From Bog-756 sp963776225 (GTDB taxonomy: Bacteria > Actinomycetota > Acidimicrobiia > Acidimicrobiales > RAAP-2): a DNA stretch of 64,000 nucleotides. Shown here piece by piece: positions 33,107 to 42,397 of this stretch. Location: the NCBI GenBank assembly GCA_963776225.1, contig CAVZLL010000003.1, forward strand, positions 744,001 through 808,000, in the 5' to 3' direction. The notes beneath the pieces were generated by a model, which worked only from the letters and a program-made list of their open reading frames with translations, did not search any database and was not told the DNA's origin. Position 1 is the first letter of the stretch; each line of letters opens with the position of its first letter. Made by a program: the position numbers and the translations under genes.

Positions 33107-34579
33107 GTGCGCGCTGGGATCCTTTCCTGGGGGACCTACCTCCCGTACTGGCGTCTCCAGCGTCAGGCCATCGGCGCGATCCTCGGTGGTCCGTCGGGTC
33201 GGGGGACGCGGACGGTCGCCTCCTACGACGAGGACACCACCACGATGGGTGTCGAGGCCGCCCGCCGCGCGCTCGCCGCGCTCGACGGTCCGGCCCCCGC
33301 CGACCTCCTGTTCTCGACCCCGGCCCCGGCCTATCTCGACAAGACCAATGCCACCGCGATCCACGGCGCCCTCGAACTGCCCTCGTGGACCGGCGCCTAC
33401 GACATGCTGGGCTCGGTGCGCTCCGCGGTCGGCGCCCTCCGGGCAGCCCAGGCCCACGCCGCAGACGGGCCCTCGCTGGTCGTCCTCTCCGACCTGCGGT
33501 TCGGACCGGCCGGCGGTCCCGAGGAGCGGGACAGTGGCGACGGGGCCGTCGCCTTCGTCTTCGGCGCCCCCGGAGGGGACGCCCCGGTGGCGGCAGAGCT
33601 GGTCGCCCACGCCTCCACCACCGCCGAGTTCCTCGACCGCTGGCGCACCCCCGGGGAGCCGGACTCCAAGGTCTGGGAGGAACGCTTCGGCCAGGAGCTC
33701 TATGTCCCGTTGGTGGAGGCTGCGACGTCCGAGGCCCTCAAGCGGGCGGGCGTGCTCGCAACAGACGTCGACCACCTGGTCCTGGCCGGTCTCCACCAGC
33801 GGGCCGTGCAGGCGTGCCGCACCACCCTCGGGCTGCGTCCCGCGGTCACGGTTGCCGACCGGACCCCGACCCTCGGCAACCTCGGGGCGGCCCAGGCCGG
33901 GGTGCTGCTGGCCGATACCCTCGAGCAGGCCGGCCCGGGGGAGCTCATCGCCGTCGTGGTCGTGGCCGACGGCGCCGACGCCTTCCTCTTCCGCACCACC
34001 GACCACCTCCCGGCCGCACGGGCCCGCCGGGCGGCTGCCGGGCTCACCACGGTGGCCGAGCAGGCCGACGCCGGGCGCGACGACCTGCCCTACGCCCGAT
34101 TCCTCACCTGGCGCGGGGAGCTCCGCCGCGAGCCCCCCCGCCGTCCCGATCCCGACCGACCGGGTGCCCCGGCGACCTGGCGGTCGAGCGGGTGGAAGGA
34201 AGGGTTCGAGGCCAGTGACTGTCGGGCCTGCGGCTTCCGGCACCTCCCCCCGGCCCGGGTCTGCCTGCGGTGCCGGACCATCGACGAGATGGACCGGGTG
34301 CGCCTCGCCGACGTGGCCGGGACGGTCGCCACGTTCACCATCGACCGGCTGGCCTTCAGTCTCTCCCCGCCGGTGGTCGGCGCGGTGATCGACTTCGACG
34401 GGGGAGGCCGGTACCGGTGCGAGATGACCGACGTGGACCCGGACACGGTCGCCGTCGGGACGCGGGTCGAGATGACCTTCCGTCGCCTCTACACCGCCAA
34501 GGGCGTCCACAATTACTTCTGGAAGGCCCGCCCGGTCGACGCGCGGCCGGGCGGAGACGACGGGGGAGGCGAGCAGTGA
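33107..34579 (+). CDS. HMG-CoA-synthase-like protein fused to a DUF35 OB-fold domain
   Basis: A 490-residue protein. Residues 1-330 are a thiolase-fold ketoacyl/HMG-CoA-synthase-like domain (GILSWGTYLPYWRL start; SYDEDTTTMGVEAAR). Residues about 365-475 are the DUF35 zinc-ribbon/OB-fold (CRACGFRHLPPARVCLRC, four cysteines). The usual catalytic Cys position reads SWTGAYDMLGSVRSAVGAL, with no Cys, so ordinary condensing activity is doubtful. DUF35 proteins pair with thiolase-like partners in steroid side-chain cleavage and archaeal mevalonate synthesis. Its GTGA overlap with the thiolase gene argues for a complex with that protein. Confidence 0.8.
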   Translation: MRAGILSWGTYLPYWRLQRQAIGAILGGPSGRGTRTVASYDEDTTTMGVEAARRALAALDGPAPADLLFSTPAPAYLDKTNATAIHGALELPSWTGAYDMLGSVRSAVGALRAAQAHAADGPSLVVLSDLRFGPAGGPEERDSGDGAVAFVFGAPGGDAPVAAELVAHASTTAEFLDRWRTPGEPDSKVWEERFGQELYVPLVEAATSEALKRAGVLATDVDHLVLAGLHQRAVQACRTTLGLRPAVTVADRTPTLGNLGAAQAGVLLADTLEQAGPGELIAVVVVADGADAFLFRTTDHLPAARARRAAAGLTTVAEQADAGRDDLPYARFLTWRGELRREPPRRPDPDRPGAPATWRSSGWKEGFEASDCRACGFRHLPPARVCLRCRTIDEMDRVRLADVAGTVATFTIDRLAFSLSPPVVGAVIDFDGGGRYRCEMTDVDPDTVAVGTRVEMTFRRLYTAKGVHNYFWKARPVDARPGGDDGGGEQ

Positions 34580-35778
34580 GCAGCAACGGGATCCGGGACA
34601 AGGTGGCGATCGTGGGCATGGGGTGCACGCCCTTCGGGGAGCGCTGGGACAAGGGTGTCGACGACCTGTTGATCGACGCGGCCAAGGAGGCCATCGGCTC
34701 TGCAGGGGTCGGACTCGACGACCTCGACGCCTTCTGGCTGGGGACCATGGCCTCGGGGGTGTCCGGGATCACCCTCTCCAAGCCGCTCAAGATCGACTAC
34801 CGGCCGGTCTCTCGCCTCGAGAACTTCTGCGCGACCGGGTCGGAGGCCTTCCGCAACGCCTGCTACGCGGTGGCCTCCGGTGCCTACGACCTGGTCATGG
34901 CCATCGGCGTGGAGAAGCTGAAGGACTCGGGTTTCTCGGGGCTCACCGGCGTGCGCCCGGTCGGGGACGGTACCGACGCGGGGCTCTCCTCGCCGGCCGC
35001 CTTCTCCTTCCTGGCCCCGGCCTACGAGGCCAAGTACGGGGTCGATCCCGAGGAGATGAAGCAGGTGATGGCCAGGATCGCCTGGAAGAACCACGTCAAC
35101 GGAGCGGTCAATCCCCGGGCCCAGTACCGCAAGGAGGTCTCCCTGGAGACCATCACCAAGTCGCCCCTGGTCGCAGGTCAGCTCGGCGTGTTCGACTGCA
35201 GCGGGGTGAGCGACGGGTCGGCGGCCGCGATCATCTGCCGGTCCGAGGACGCCCACCGGTACACCGACCATCCGCTCTACGTGAAGGCCCTGAGCTTCGT
35301 GGCCGGGCCGGGTGGAGGGGCAATCGACCCCGCGTACGACTACACGACCTTCCCCGAAGTGGTGCGTTCGGGTGAGGACGCCTACCGGCAGGCCGGGATC
35401 ACCGACCCGCGGTCCGAGCTGGCCATGGCCGAGGTCCACGACTGCTTCACCCCGACCGAGCTCGTGCTGATGGAGGACCTGGGGTTCTCCGAGCGGGGGC
35501 TCGGGTGGAAGGACGTGCTGGCCGGGACGTTCGACCGGGACGGCGAACTGCCGGTCAACCCCGACGGCGGCCTCAAGAGCTTCGGCCATCCGATCGGCGC
35601 CTCGGGCCTCCGCATGCTGTTCGAGTGCTGGCTCCAGCTCCGGGGCCAGGCACCACCGGAACGGCAGATCATCACGGTGGGGGAGGGTCGGTCGCTCGGC
35701 ATGACCCACAATCTGGGCGGCGGACCGGGGGAGTGCGTGAGCTTCGTGTCGATCGTGGGCCCGGAGCGCAGCGCCTGA
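34576..35778 (+). CDS. Thiolase of the SCP-x/lipid-transfer (Ltp) type
   Basis: A 400-residue thiolase-superfamily enzyme. GTG at 34576 overlaps the preceding stop. Catalytic landmarks are the nucleophile in ENFCATGSEAFRNA, the HDCFTPTE segment and GGLKSFGHPIGASG. The order and the HDCF form fit SCP2/Ltp-type thiolases, which cleave 3-ketoacyl-CoAs or, with a DUF35 partner, act as retro-aldolases on steroid side chains. Co-translation with the DUF35-bearing protein makes such a two-protein enzyme plausible. The substrate is not known. Confidence 0.85.
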   Translation: MSSNGIRDKVAIVGMGCTPFGERWDKGVDDLLIDAAKEAIGSAGVGLDDLDAFWLGTMASGVSGITLSKPLKIDYRPVSRLENFCATGSEAFRNACYAVASGAYDLVMAIGVEKLKDSGFSGLTGVRPVGDGTDAGLSSPAAFSFLAPAYEAKYGVDPEEMKQVMARIAWKNHVNGAVNPRAQYRKEVSLETITKSPLVAGQLGVFDCSGVSDGSAAAIICRSEDAHRYTDHPLYVKALSFVAGPGGGAIDPAYDYTTFPEVVRSGEDAYRQAGITDPRSELAMAEVHDCFTPTELVLMEDLGFSERGLGWKDVLAGTFDRDGELPVNPDGGLKSFGHPIGASGLRMLFECWLQLRGQAPPERQIITVGEGRSLGMTHNLGGGPGECVSFVSIVGPERSA

Positions 35779-35793
35779 CCTCTCGGTGAGAGG
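35779..35793 (+). terminator. Short perfect hairpin after the thiolase gene
   Basis: CCTCTC and GAGAGG form a 6-bp stem with a GGT loop directly at the thiolase stop. It is followed by GCGGTTCTC rather than a clean T-run, so efficiency is uncertain. Confidence 0.4.
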
Positions 35794-36149
35794 GCGGTTC
35801 TCATCTACGTCCTCACTCTCTGCCGACAGGTGATCCGCGGCGGTCGGGCCGTCCGCGCCCCGCAGCCGGCGACCTGCGGCCCGCTCGCCACCGGGAGCAA
35901 CGGCGATTTGGTCGAAAGGACCAGCGTCCGGGGCATACATGCTTATCGGAAGCGCACGGAAACGAATCCACCTCGATCCAGCAAGCAACCTCCCGTTTTC
36001 TGGTATACGGTGTTCTGCCAAACCAAGAACCAACAAGTGGCTCGTTGATCGGCGAGCCGACCGATCGGCACGCCTGAACGGGTGAGGGTGGCAGCCCACG
36101 CCGTGACGTTCCGGCCGGGGACCCGGGCGGCGCAAAGGGGGATCGCAGC
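35794..36149. other. Intergenic region before the Liv operon
   Basis: A roughly 356-base region with no gene. Its middle (35930-36045) is conspicuously AT-richer than the flanks and contains TATACGG near 36005, a possible -10 for the importer operon. CCGATCGG, an 8-bp palindrome, lies near 36060 and could be a regulator site. No known riboswitch motif was recognised. Confidence 0.4.
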
Positions 36150-38168
36150 GTGCTGCAATTCGTGATCGCCGGGCTGGTGCTGGGTGGCATCTACGCGATC
36201 GCATCCGCCGGCCTGGTCATCACGTACACCTCCTCCGGCATCCTCAACTTCGCGTTCGGAGCGCTGGCGTTCTTCATCGCGCGCTTCTACTACTACCTGC
36301 ACACCCAGCAGGGCTGGGCGATCGCCGCTGCAGCGGTGGTCTCCATCGGGATCGCCGCGCCGCTCCTCGGCGTTCTGCTGTACGGCGTCCTCTTCCGACG
36401 TCTCCGGCTCTCGTCGCCCTTGATCAAGGTCGTGGCGACGCTCGGTCTCTCCGTCGCCATCCCGTCCCTGGCCACCCTCATCTTCGGCAGCGCTGCCATC
36501 AACCAGGCACCGGGACTGGCGCCGGAACCGGTCGCGGTCTACCGCTTCCTCGGCGTCCCGGTGACGCTCGACCAGATCATCGTCTACGGCTGCGTGGTGG
36601 CCACGGTCGTGATCGGCGCACTCGTCCTCCGGTTCACCCAGATCGGACTCAAAGTGCGCGCCATGGTCGACTCGACCGCGATGACCGACCTGTCCGGTAC
36701 CAACCCTTCGGCGATCTCGATCGGTGTCTGGGCGGTCAGCACCTTCTTTGCCGGCCTCACCGGTGTGCTGGCGGCACCGATCATCGGGCTCGACGCGATC
36801 AACTTCACGATCCTCATCGCCGCCTCGTTCGCCGCCGTCATCGCCGCGAGGTTGCGCAGCCTGCCGGTCGCAGTCGGGGTCGCGCTGCTCATGGGCGTCG
36901 CCACGTCGCTCTTCCAGCGGTATCTCCCCCCGGCGAGCGCCTGGACCACCGAGATCATCGATGCGGTGCCGTTCATGGTGATCGCCCTCGTCCTCCTCTA
37001 CAACCTGGTCCGCAGGGGTCGGGTGGGGGAGAACGACGGGTGGGGGGGCGCACTGGATCGGGCGATCACCCCACAGGGCGAGAGCCAGCTTGCCGGGTCG
37101 ACGGCGAGCCTGGTCGAGACCGCGTCGATGAACGTCTTCGGCAGGTACGCCGGCCCGCTGCTCCTCATCCTGCTCGCGATGGCCTTGCCGCTCGTCCTCG
37201 GCGGTTACTGGGTGGGGCTCACCGCCCAGGCCTTCGCGTTCGGCGTGATCTTCCTGTCCTGGACGTTGGTGACGGGAGAAGGGGGGATGCTCTGGTTGTG
37301 TCAGATCACCTTCGCCGGCATCGGAGCGCTCACCGCCGCCCAGTTCGCCAACAACCTCGGGTGGCCGATCCTCGCTGCGGTGGTCGTCGGGGGGCTCGTC
37401 GCGATGGTGATGGGGGCCATCATCGGAATGTTGAGCATCCGCCTGGGTGATCTCTACGTCGCCCTGGTCACGCTCACCTTCGGTCTGCTCATCGAGAACC
37501 TGATCTTCACCTTGCCCCGCTTCGTGAACCAGGGGCTCGGGCTCAACGTCGGCAGGCCCGCGTTCGCTGCATCCGACATCTCGTTCGCCTATCTGTGCCT
37601 GGTCGCCTTCGTCGTGGTGGCGCTCTTCATCGTCAACCTCCGCCGGTCGACGACCGGGCTCGCCCTCAACGCGGCGCGCTGGAGCGAGGCGGGGGCGAGG
37701 ACCTCGGGGATCAGCGTGGTGCAGATGAAGGTGATCGCCGGAGCACTGGCGGCCTTCATCGCCGGGATCGGAGGGGGGTTGCTCGTCGTGGCGCAGACGA
37801 CGGTGGTGCCCAGCCAGTTCGCCACCTTTGCCGGGACGGTCTGGTTCGCCGCGCTGGTGACGATCGGAATACGCTCCACGGCGGCAGCACTGGTGGCGGG
37901 TCTCTCGTTCGTCATGCTTCCGGCACTCACCCAGGCGTATCTGCCGGGTTGGACGGCCAACGTGTTGCCCGTGCTCTTCGGTCTCGGCGCGATGTCGGCC
38001 GCCAAGTACCCGGACGGCATCCTCGCCGAGCAGAGCCGTCGATTCCGCCACCTGCTGCTGCGCGTGGCACCCGAACGGTTGGAGGGCCGCCACGCGGTCG
38101 ATGTGACGGGCGTGGACCAGACCCGGTCGGGCGAGCTCGCCGGCGTGATCGCCGAGCGGGCCTCGTGA
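36150..38168 (+). CDS. Branched-chain-type ABC permease, fused LivH-LivM
   Basis: A 672-residue membrane protein. Residues 1-290 are LivH-like (FVIAGLVLGGIYAIASAGLVITYTSSGILNFAFG; later AAPIIGLDAINFTILIAASFAAVIAARL). Residues about 320-640 are LivM-like (LLILLAMALPLVLGGYW; FAFGVIFLSWTLVTGEGG). The two subunits are normally separate genes. The start is GTG. The C-terminus is a hydrophilic tail. In actinobacteria such importers often serve catabolic clusters and carry organic acids or steroid fragments rather than amino acids. Here it heads an operon within a catabolic island. Confidence 0.9.
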   Translation: MLQFVIAGLVLGGIYAIASAGLVITYTSSGILNFAFGALAFFIARFYYYLHTQQGWAIAAAAVVSIGIAAPLLGVLLYGVLFRRLRLSSPLIKVVATLGLSVAIPSLATLIFGSAAINQAPGLAPEPVAVYRFLGVPVTLDQIIVYGCVVATVVIGALVLRFTQIGLKVRAMVDSTAMTDLSGTNPSAISIGVWAVSTFFAGLTGVLAAPIIGLDAINFTILIAASFAAVIAARLRSLPVAVGVALLMGVATSLFQRYLPPASAWTTEIIDAVPFMVIALVLLYNLVRRGRVGENDGWGGALDRAITPQGESQLAGSTASLVETASMNVFGRYAGPLLLILLAMALPLVLGGYWVGLTAQAFAFGVIFLSWTLVTGEGGMLWLCQITFAGIGALTAAQFANNLGWPILAAVVVGGLVAMVMGAIIGMLSIRLGDLYVALVTLTFGLLIENLIFTLPRFVNQGLGLNVGRPAFAASDISFAYLCLVAFVVVALFIVNLRRSTTGLALNAARWSEAGARTSGISVVQMKVIAGALAAFIAGIGGGLLVVAQTTVVPSQFATFAGTVWFAALVTIGIRSTAAALVAGLSFVMLPALTQAYLPGWTANVLPVLFGLGAMSAAKYPDGILAEQSRRFRHLLLRVAPERLEGRHAVDVTGVDQTRSGELAGVIAERAS

Positions 38169-39067
38169 TGTCCACGGCGATCGACACCGCCGGGACGGGC
38201 CCGGTGGCCGGCGCAGGCGGACCCGCACTCGTTGCGAAGGAGGTGAGCGTGCGGTTCGGGGGGATCGCCGCCCTCTCCGAGGTGTCCCTCGAGGTCGAAA
38301 GCGGCAGCATCGTGGGGCTGGTCGGACCCAATGGAGCCGGAAAGTCGACCCTGCTGGCCGTGCTGTCGGGCCTGCAGCGCCCGAATGCCGGGACGGTCTG
38401 GCTGCGCGGCGAGGAGGTGACCGGTGCCTCCGTCCGATCGCGGGCTGCCAAGGGACTGGCCCGGACCTTTCAACAGCCCGAGCTGTTCATGGGGTTGACC
38501 GTGCGCGAGCACCTGGTCGTGGCCTACCGGGCCAGGGTCTCGCCGCACCGGCTCTGGCGGGACATGCTCGATCCCCGCTCGCTGCTCCCCGCCTCGTCGG
38601 TCGAGAACGAGCGGGTGGACGGGCTGCTGGAGCTCCTGAGGCTGACCAGAGTCGCCAAGGCGCCGGTGGCCGCCCTGCCACTGGGTGTCGTCCGCCTCGT
38701 CGAGGTGGGGCGCGCTCTGGCCAGTGACCCCCAGGTCCTCCTCCTGGACGAGCCCCTGTCCGGGTTGGACATGAGCGCGTCGGAGAATCTGCTCGGCGTG
38801 ATCCGGATGATCGTCTCGGAGAGTGAGCACCGGCTCTCCCTGGTCATCGTCGAACACGATGTGGCGGCGGTCCTGGCGCTCTCGGACTCGGTCGTCGTCC
38901 TCGACTTCGGGCAGCGCATCGCGGTCGGGAGCCCCCAGGAGATCCGCGACGACCCCCAGGTGCGGGCGGCGTATCTGGGTGACAGCAAGGCGATCGGTCG
39001 ATCGGCGATCGGTTCCCGCTCCGGCTCGAACACTCCGAGAACCCCGGCGGAGGACCGAGAGGGATGA
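38168..39067 (+). CDS. ABC transporter ATPase, LivG type
   Basis: A 299-residue ATPase. ATG at 38168 is used (an adjoining GTG at 38165 is equally possible). Walker A GPNGAGKST and the LARTFQQPELFMGLTVREHL Q-loop region are clear. The signature position is degenerate (ALPLGVVRLVEVGRAL), and Walker B is VLLLDEPLSGLD. The missing LSGGQ consensus is notable; LivG proteins often have LPYGxQR here. A C-terminal tail of about 30 Ser/Arg/Pro-rich residues is extra. Confidence 0.9.
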   Translation: MSTAIDTAGTGPVAGAGGPALVAKEVSVRFGGIAALSEVSLEVESGSIVGLVGPNGAGKSTLLAVLSGLQRPNAGTVWLRGEEVTGASVRSRAAKGLARTFQQPELFMGLTVREHLVVAYRARVSPHRLWRDMLDPRSLLPASSVENERVDGLLELLRLTRVAKAPVAALPLGVVRLVEVGRALASDPQVLLLDEPLSGLDMSASENLLGVIRMIVSESEHRLSLVIVEHDVAAVLALSDSVVVLDFGQRIAVGSPQEIRDDPQVRAAYLGDSKAIGRSAIGSRSGSNTPRTPAEDREG

Positions 39068-39813
39068 CCGAACCCCTCCTGAGCGTGGAGGACATCGACG
39101 TTCGATACGGTCCGTCACAGGCGTTGTTCGGCGTCTCGTTGGAGGTGCTGCCCGGTACGGTCGTCGCGGTCCTGGGCACGAACGGGGCCGGCAAGAGCAC
39201 CCTGGCCCGGGCCGTGTCGGGCCTGGTCGCTCCTGCTGCCGGGCGGATCACGTTCGACGGGCGGGACATCACCGGCCGCCCTGCCCACCGCGTACGGCGC
39301 CTGGGGCTCACCTACGTGCCGGAAGGGCGTGGGATCTTCCCCGGCCTCTCGGTGATCGAGAACCTGCGGATGGCGGTCGCGCAGGAACCGCGCCACGAGC
39401 GGGCTCCTGCGATCGAACGGGCCATCGAGCAGTTCCCGGTGCTCGGCGACCGGCAGTGGCAGCGAGCGGGCAGCCTGTCCGGCGGTGAACAGCAGATGCT
39501 CGCTCTGGCCCGGGCGTTCGCGATCTCGCCGAAGATGATCATCGCCGACGAGCTCTCACTCGGACTCGCACCCGCGGTCACCGAATCGGTCTTCCAGAGC
39601 CTCGAGAAGGCGAAGAGCTCGGGCATCACCATCGTCCTGAGCGAGCAGTTCGTGCACCGAGCACTCGCCATGGCCGACCGGTGCGTGATCCTGACCCGTG
39701 GGCGAGTCGGCTGGGCCGGACCCGCGTCCGAGGCGGGGGACGAGGTCATCGCCCGGTATCTCGGAGACGCAGAGGACGAGAGACCCTCGGTCCCTGCGGG
39801 ACGGAGCGGGTAG
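39064..39813 (+). CDS. ABC transporter ATPase, LivF type
   Basis: A 249-residue ATPase whose ATG overlaps the LivG stop. It has Walker A GTNGAGKST, LGLTYVPEGRGIFPGLSVIENLRMA (the LivF Q-loop signature), LSGGEQQMLALARAF and Walker B MIIADELSLGLAP. The Asp-Glu-Leu in Walker B in place of Asp-Glu-Pro is a common variation. It pairs with the LivG-type ATPase under the fused permease. Confidence 0.93.
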   Translation: MTEPLLSVEDIDVRYGPSQALFGVSLEVLPGTVVAVLGTNGAGKSTLARAVSGLVAPAAGRITFDGRDITGRPAHRVRRLGLTYVPEGRGIFPGLSVIENLRMAVAQEPRHERAPAIERAIEQFPVLGDRQWQRAGSLSGGEQQMLALARAFAISPKMIIADELSLGLAPAVTESVFQSLEKAKSSGITIVLSEQFVHRALAMADRCVILTRGRVGWAGPASEAGDEVIARYLGDAEDERPSVPAGRSG

Positions 39814-39882
39814 ATCGGTGCTCCGGCTATCGAGGGCGAGCAATGTCAACGTGGCAACCAACAACGCAAGGATCGGGGAGGA

Positions 39883-41151
39883 ATGATGTTCGGACGTGGG
39901 ATGATGGGCAAGGTCGTGCTGGCCGCGGGGGTGGCACTGCCTCTGGTGGCAGCGGGGTGCTCGAGTGGGTCCTCGGCGCCGACGACGACCGCGGCGTCGT
40001 CGTCGGCGACTCCGATCACCATCGCGTACATCAGCTCTATCACCGGTGAGGGAGCGTCCCAGGACGGATCCTCACCGGCCGGCTTCTACGCCCGCATCGA
40101 CATGCAGAACGCACAGGGCGGCGTGAACGGCCACAAGCTGGTGCCCCTGGTCATCGACGACCAGACCAACCCGGCGCTCATCGCAACCGCCGTGCAGAGC
40201 GCGATCTCCAAGGGTGCGTTCGGGATCGTGTCCCAGAGCCCCTTGTTCTTCCTCGCCGCCAAGTACCCGCAGCAGGCGGGCTTGCCGGTGACCGGTTCCT
40301 ACGACGACGGACCGGAGTGGGGTACCCAGCCCTACACCAACATGTTCGCGTCGGACAACGGCAGCGTCGACCCCTCGTATCCGGTCAACACCCAGATCGG
40401 GGACTTCCTCAAGCAGTACGGCGGGACGACACTCGGCTCGTACGGTTACAGCATCTCGCCGTCGTCGAGCCGCGCCGCCATCGGCACCGCGCAGTCGTTT
40501 GAGCACGCGGGGGGCAAGGTCGGTGTCCTGGACACCACCGTCCCCTTCGGCAGCGTGGACTTCACCGCTGCGGCGCTCACCGCCAAGCAGCACAACATCG
40601 ACGCGATGGTGCCTGCACTCGACAACAACTCGAACTACGCGCTGGCCACTTCCCTCAAGCAGTCGGGTGTCAAGCTCAAGGCGGTTCTCTTCGCGACCGG
40701 CTACGAGCCGGACGTGGTCTCCTCTCCGGTGTGGTCGACGTTGCAGGGTGACTACTTCCTGTCGCTGTTCCGACCCTTCTCGCTCCCCAACGCCGGCACC
40801 CAGCAGTTCGCGGCCGCACTCCAGCAGTACCAACACTTCAGCAAGAGCCAGTTCCCGACCTTCGGGCAGTACGAGTCGTGGGCGGGGGCCGACCTGATGA
40901 TCAAAGGGCTGCAGCTGGCCGGTCCGAACCCGACCCGTGCAGCGGTCATCAAGGACCTCCGGGGCGTGACCAACTACACGGCCAACGGGCTGCTGCCGGT
41001 GACCCTCGACTACTCCACCAACTTCGGGCACAACCCGCCGGAGACTTGTGCCTGGATCATGAAGGCGACCTCCACCGGGTTCACCGCGATCTCGTCGACG
41101 CCCACCTGCGGCAAGGATCTGCCCCACACGTCCACCGCGAGCTCGTCCTGA
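39883..41151 (+). CDS. Substrate-binding lipoprotein of the Liv-type importer
   Basis: A 422-residue type I periplasmic-binding protein. A GGGGAGG ribosome site precedes ATG 39883. The signal ends in a lipobox LVAAGCSS (Cys about residue 26), then a Ser/Thr linker. ITIAYISSITGEGASQDG begins the Leu/Ile/Val-binding-like fold, and NAQGGVNGHKLVPLVIDDQ is typical of that family. It captures the substrate outside the membrane. The ligand pocket cannot be predicted; the location suggests an organic acid linked to the catabolic genes. Confidence 0.9.
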   Translation: MMFGRGMMGKVVLAAGVALPLVAAGCSSGSSAPTTTAASSSATPITIAYISSITGEGASQDGSSPAGFYARIDMQNAQGGVNGHKLVPLVIDDQTNPALIATAVQSAISKGAFGIVSQSPLFFLAAKYPQQAGLPVTGSYDDGPEWGTQPYTNMFASDNGSVDPSYPVNTQIGDFLKQYGGTTLGSYGYSISPSSSRAAIGTAQSFEHAGGKVGVLDTTVPFGSVDFTAAALTAKQHNIDAMVPALDNNSNYALATSLKQSGVKLKAVLFATGYEPDVVSSPVWSTLQGDYFLSLFRPFSLPNAGTQQFAAALQQYQHFSKSQFPTFGQYESWAGADLMIKGLQLAGPNPTRAAVIKDLRGVTNYTANGLLPVTLDYSTNFGHNPPETCAWIMKATSTGFTAISSTPTCGKDLPHTSTASSS

Positions 41152-41193
41152 CGGTCCGGGCTGGAACGGCACCGAGCGCCGGGAGGTGAACCC

Positions 41194-42339
41194 ATGAAGA
41201 CGCGGGCAGCAGTGCTCTGGGGTCGATGCCAGGACTGGCAGATCCAGGAGATCGACATCGATTCCCCTGGGGATCAGGAGGTCCTGGTCAGATGGGAGGC
41301 GGCCGGCCTCTGTCATTCCGACCAGCACCTCCGGGCGAGCGACATGGGGGCGACCGGCGTCGCCCCCGAGGCGTCCGACCCGAGGCTCTTCCCCATGGTC
41401 GGGGGCCACGAGGGCGGGGGGGTCGTGGAGGCGGTCGGCCCGGGTGTGCAGAGCCTCCAGCCCGGTGACCACGTGGCCGCGAGTTTCTTTCCCATCTGCG
41501 GCCGCTGCAAGATGTGCATCACCGGCCACTCGAACCTCTGCGACCTCGGCGCGGCCACGTTCACCCCCGGACAGCTCTCCGACGGCACCATCCGGTACCA
41601 CGCCGAGGGCCGGGACCTCAACGTGATGTCCAAGCTGGGGACCTTTGCCGAGCACGGCGTCTCACACGAGGCATCCCTGGTGAAGGTCGACCCGGAGCTC
41701 CCGTTGAGCGCGGTCGCACTCGTGTCGTGCGGGGTGACGACCGGCTGGGGATCCGCCGTCTACCGGGGGAAGGTCAGGCCGGGGGACACGGTCGTCGTGG
41801 TCGGCGTCGGCGGTGTCGGCATGAACGCGGTGCAGGGGGCGCGCATGGTCGGCGCGCGCACCGTGGTCGCGGTCGATCCGGTGGAGTTCAAGCAGAAGTC
41901 CGCCCTCGACTTCGGTGCGACCCATTCGGTCGGCTCGGTGGAGGAGGCGATCCCCCTGGTGACCGACCTGACCCGGGGGCAGATGGCCGACGTGGTGATC
42001 CTCGTGCCGAGCGTGATGCACGGGGACCTCATGGCCGGCGCCCTCACCCTCACCGGGAAGGGTGGAACCTGCGTCGTGACCGGGGTCGCACCCCAGTCAC
42101 AGAAGCAGTGCAGCATCGACCTCTTCGAGCTGGCGATGTGGCAGAAGGAGGTGCGGGGGGTGGTGTTCGGCGCGGCCAATCCGCGGGTCGACATCCCCAA
42201 CCTGCTGGCCCTCTACAAGGACGGGAGGCTCAAGCTGGACGAGCTGATCACCCGGACCTACCAGCTCGAACAGATCAACGAGGGCTATCAGGACATGCTC
42301 GACGGAAAGAACATCCGGGGCGTGCTCGCCCTGGCCTGA
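41194..42339 (+). CDS. Zinc alcohol dehydrogenase, NDMA-dependent type
   Basis: A 381-residue MDR-family enzyme. The catalytic zinc site is GLCHSDQHL and VGGHEGGGVVEAVG. The structural zinc is held by CGRCKMCITGHSNLC. The nucleotide fold is VVGVGGVGMNAVQGARMVGA. The N-terminal TRAAVLWGRCQDWQIQEIDI start and the SFFPICGRCKMC spacing match the actinobacterial NDMA-dependent (tightly bound NAD) alcohol dehydrogenases, often tied to mycofactocin. No mycofactocin genes are in the window. It follows the binding protein by 42 bases. Confidence 0.88.
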   Translation: MKTRAAVLWGRCQDWQIQEIDIDSPGDQEVLVRWEAAGLCHSDQHLRASDMGATGVAPEASDPRLFPMVGGHEGGGVVEAVGPGVQSLQPGDHVAASFFPICGRCKMCITGHSNLCDLGAATFTPGQLSDGTIRYHAEGRDLNVMSKLGTFAEHGVSHEASLVKVDPELPLSAVALVSCGVTTGWGSAVYRGKVRPGDTVVVVGVGGVGMNAVQGARMVGARTVVAVDPVEFKQKSALDFGATHSVGSVEEAIPLVTDLTRGQMADVVILVPSVMHGDLMAGALTLTGKGGTCVVTGVAPQSQKQCSIDLFELAMWQKEVRGVVFGAANPRVDIPNLLALYKDGRLKLDELITRTYQLEQINEGYQDMLDGKNIRGVLALA

Positions 42340-42361
42340 TCGGCTGTCCCGCGGGAGCCGA
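42340..42361. terminator. Hairpin between convergent ADH and tetR genes
   Basis: TCGGCT (42340-42345) pairs with AGCCGA (42356-42361). An inner CCCGCGGG lets the stem extend with a small bulge. It starts immediately after the ADH stop and lies in the 58-base gap before the convergent regulator. No T-run is present. Confidence 0.45.
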
Positions 42362-42397
42362 TCATGGCCGGCACCCGCCCCGGCGGGAGCCCACCGG

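Noticed and set aside
35943..38228. A 761-codon open frame on the minus strand over the Liv permease
   Set aside because: Its product is rich in Asp, Arg, His and Gly with no domain, and the plus strand encodes a clear LivH-LivM protein. Long antisense frames are common in high-GC genes.
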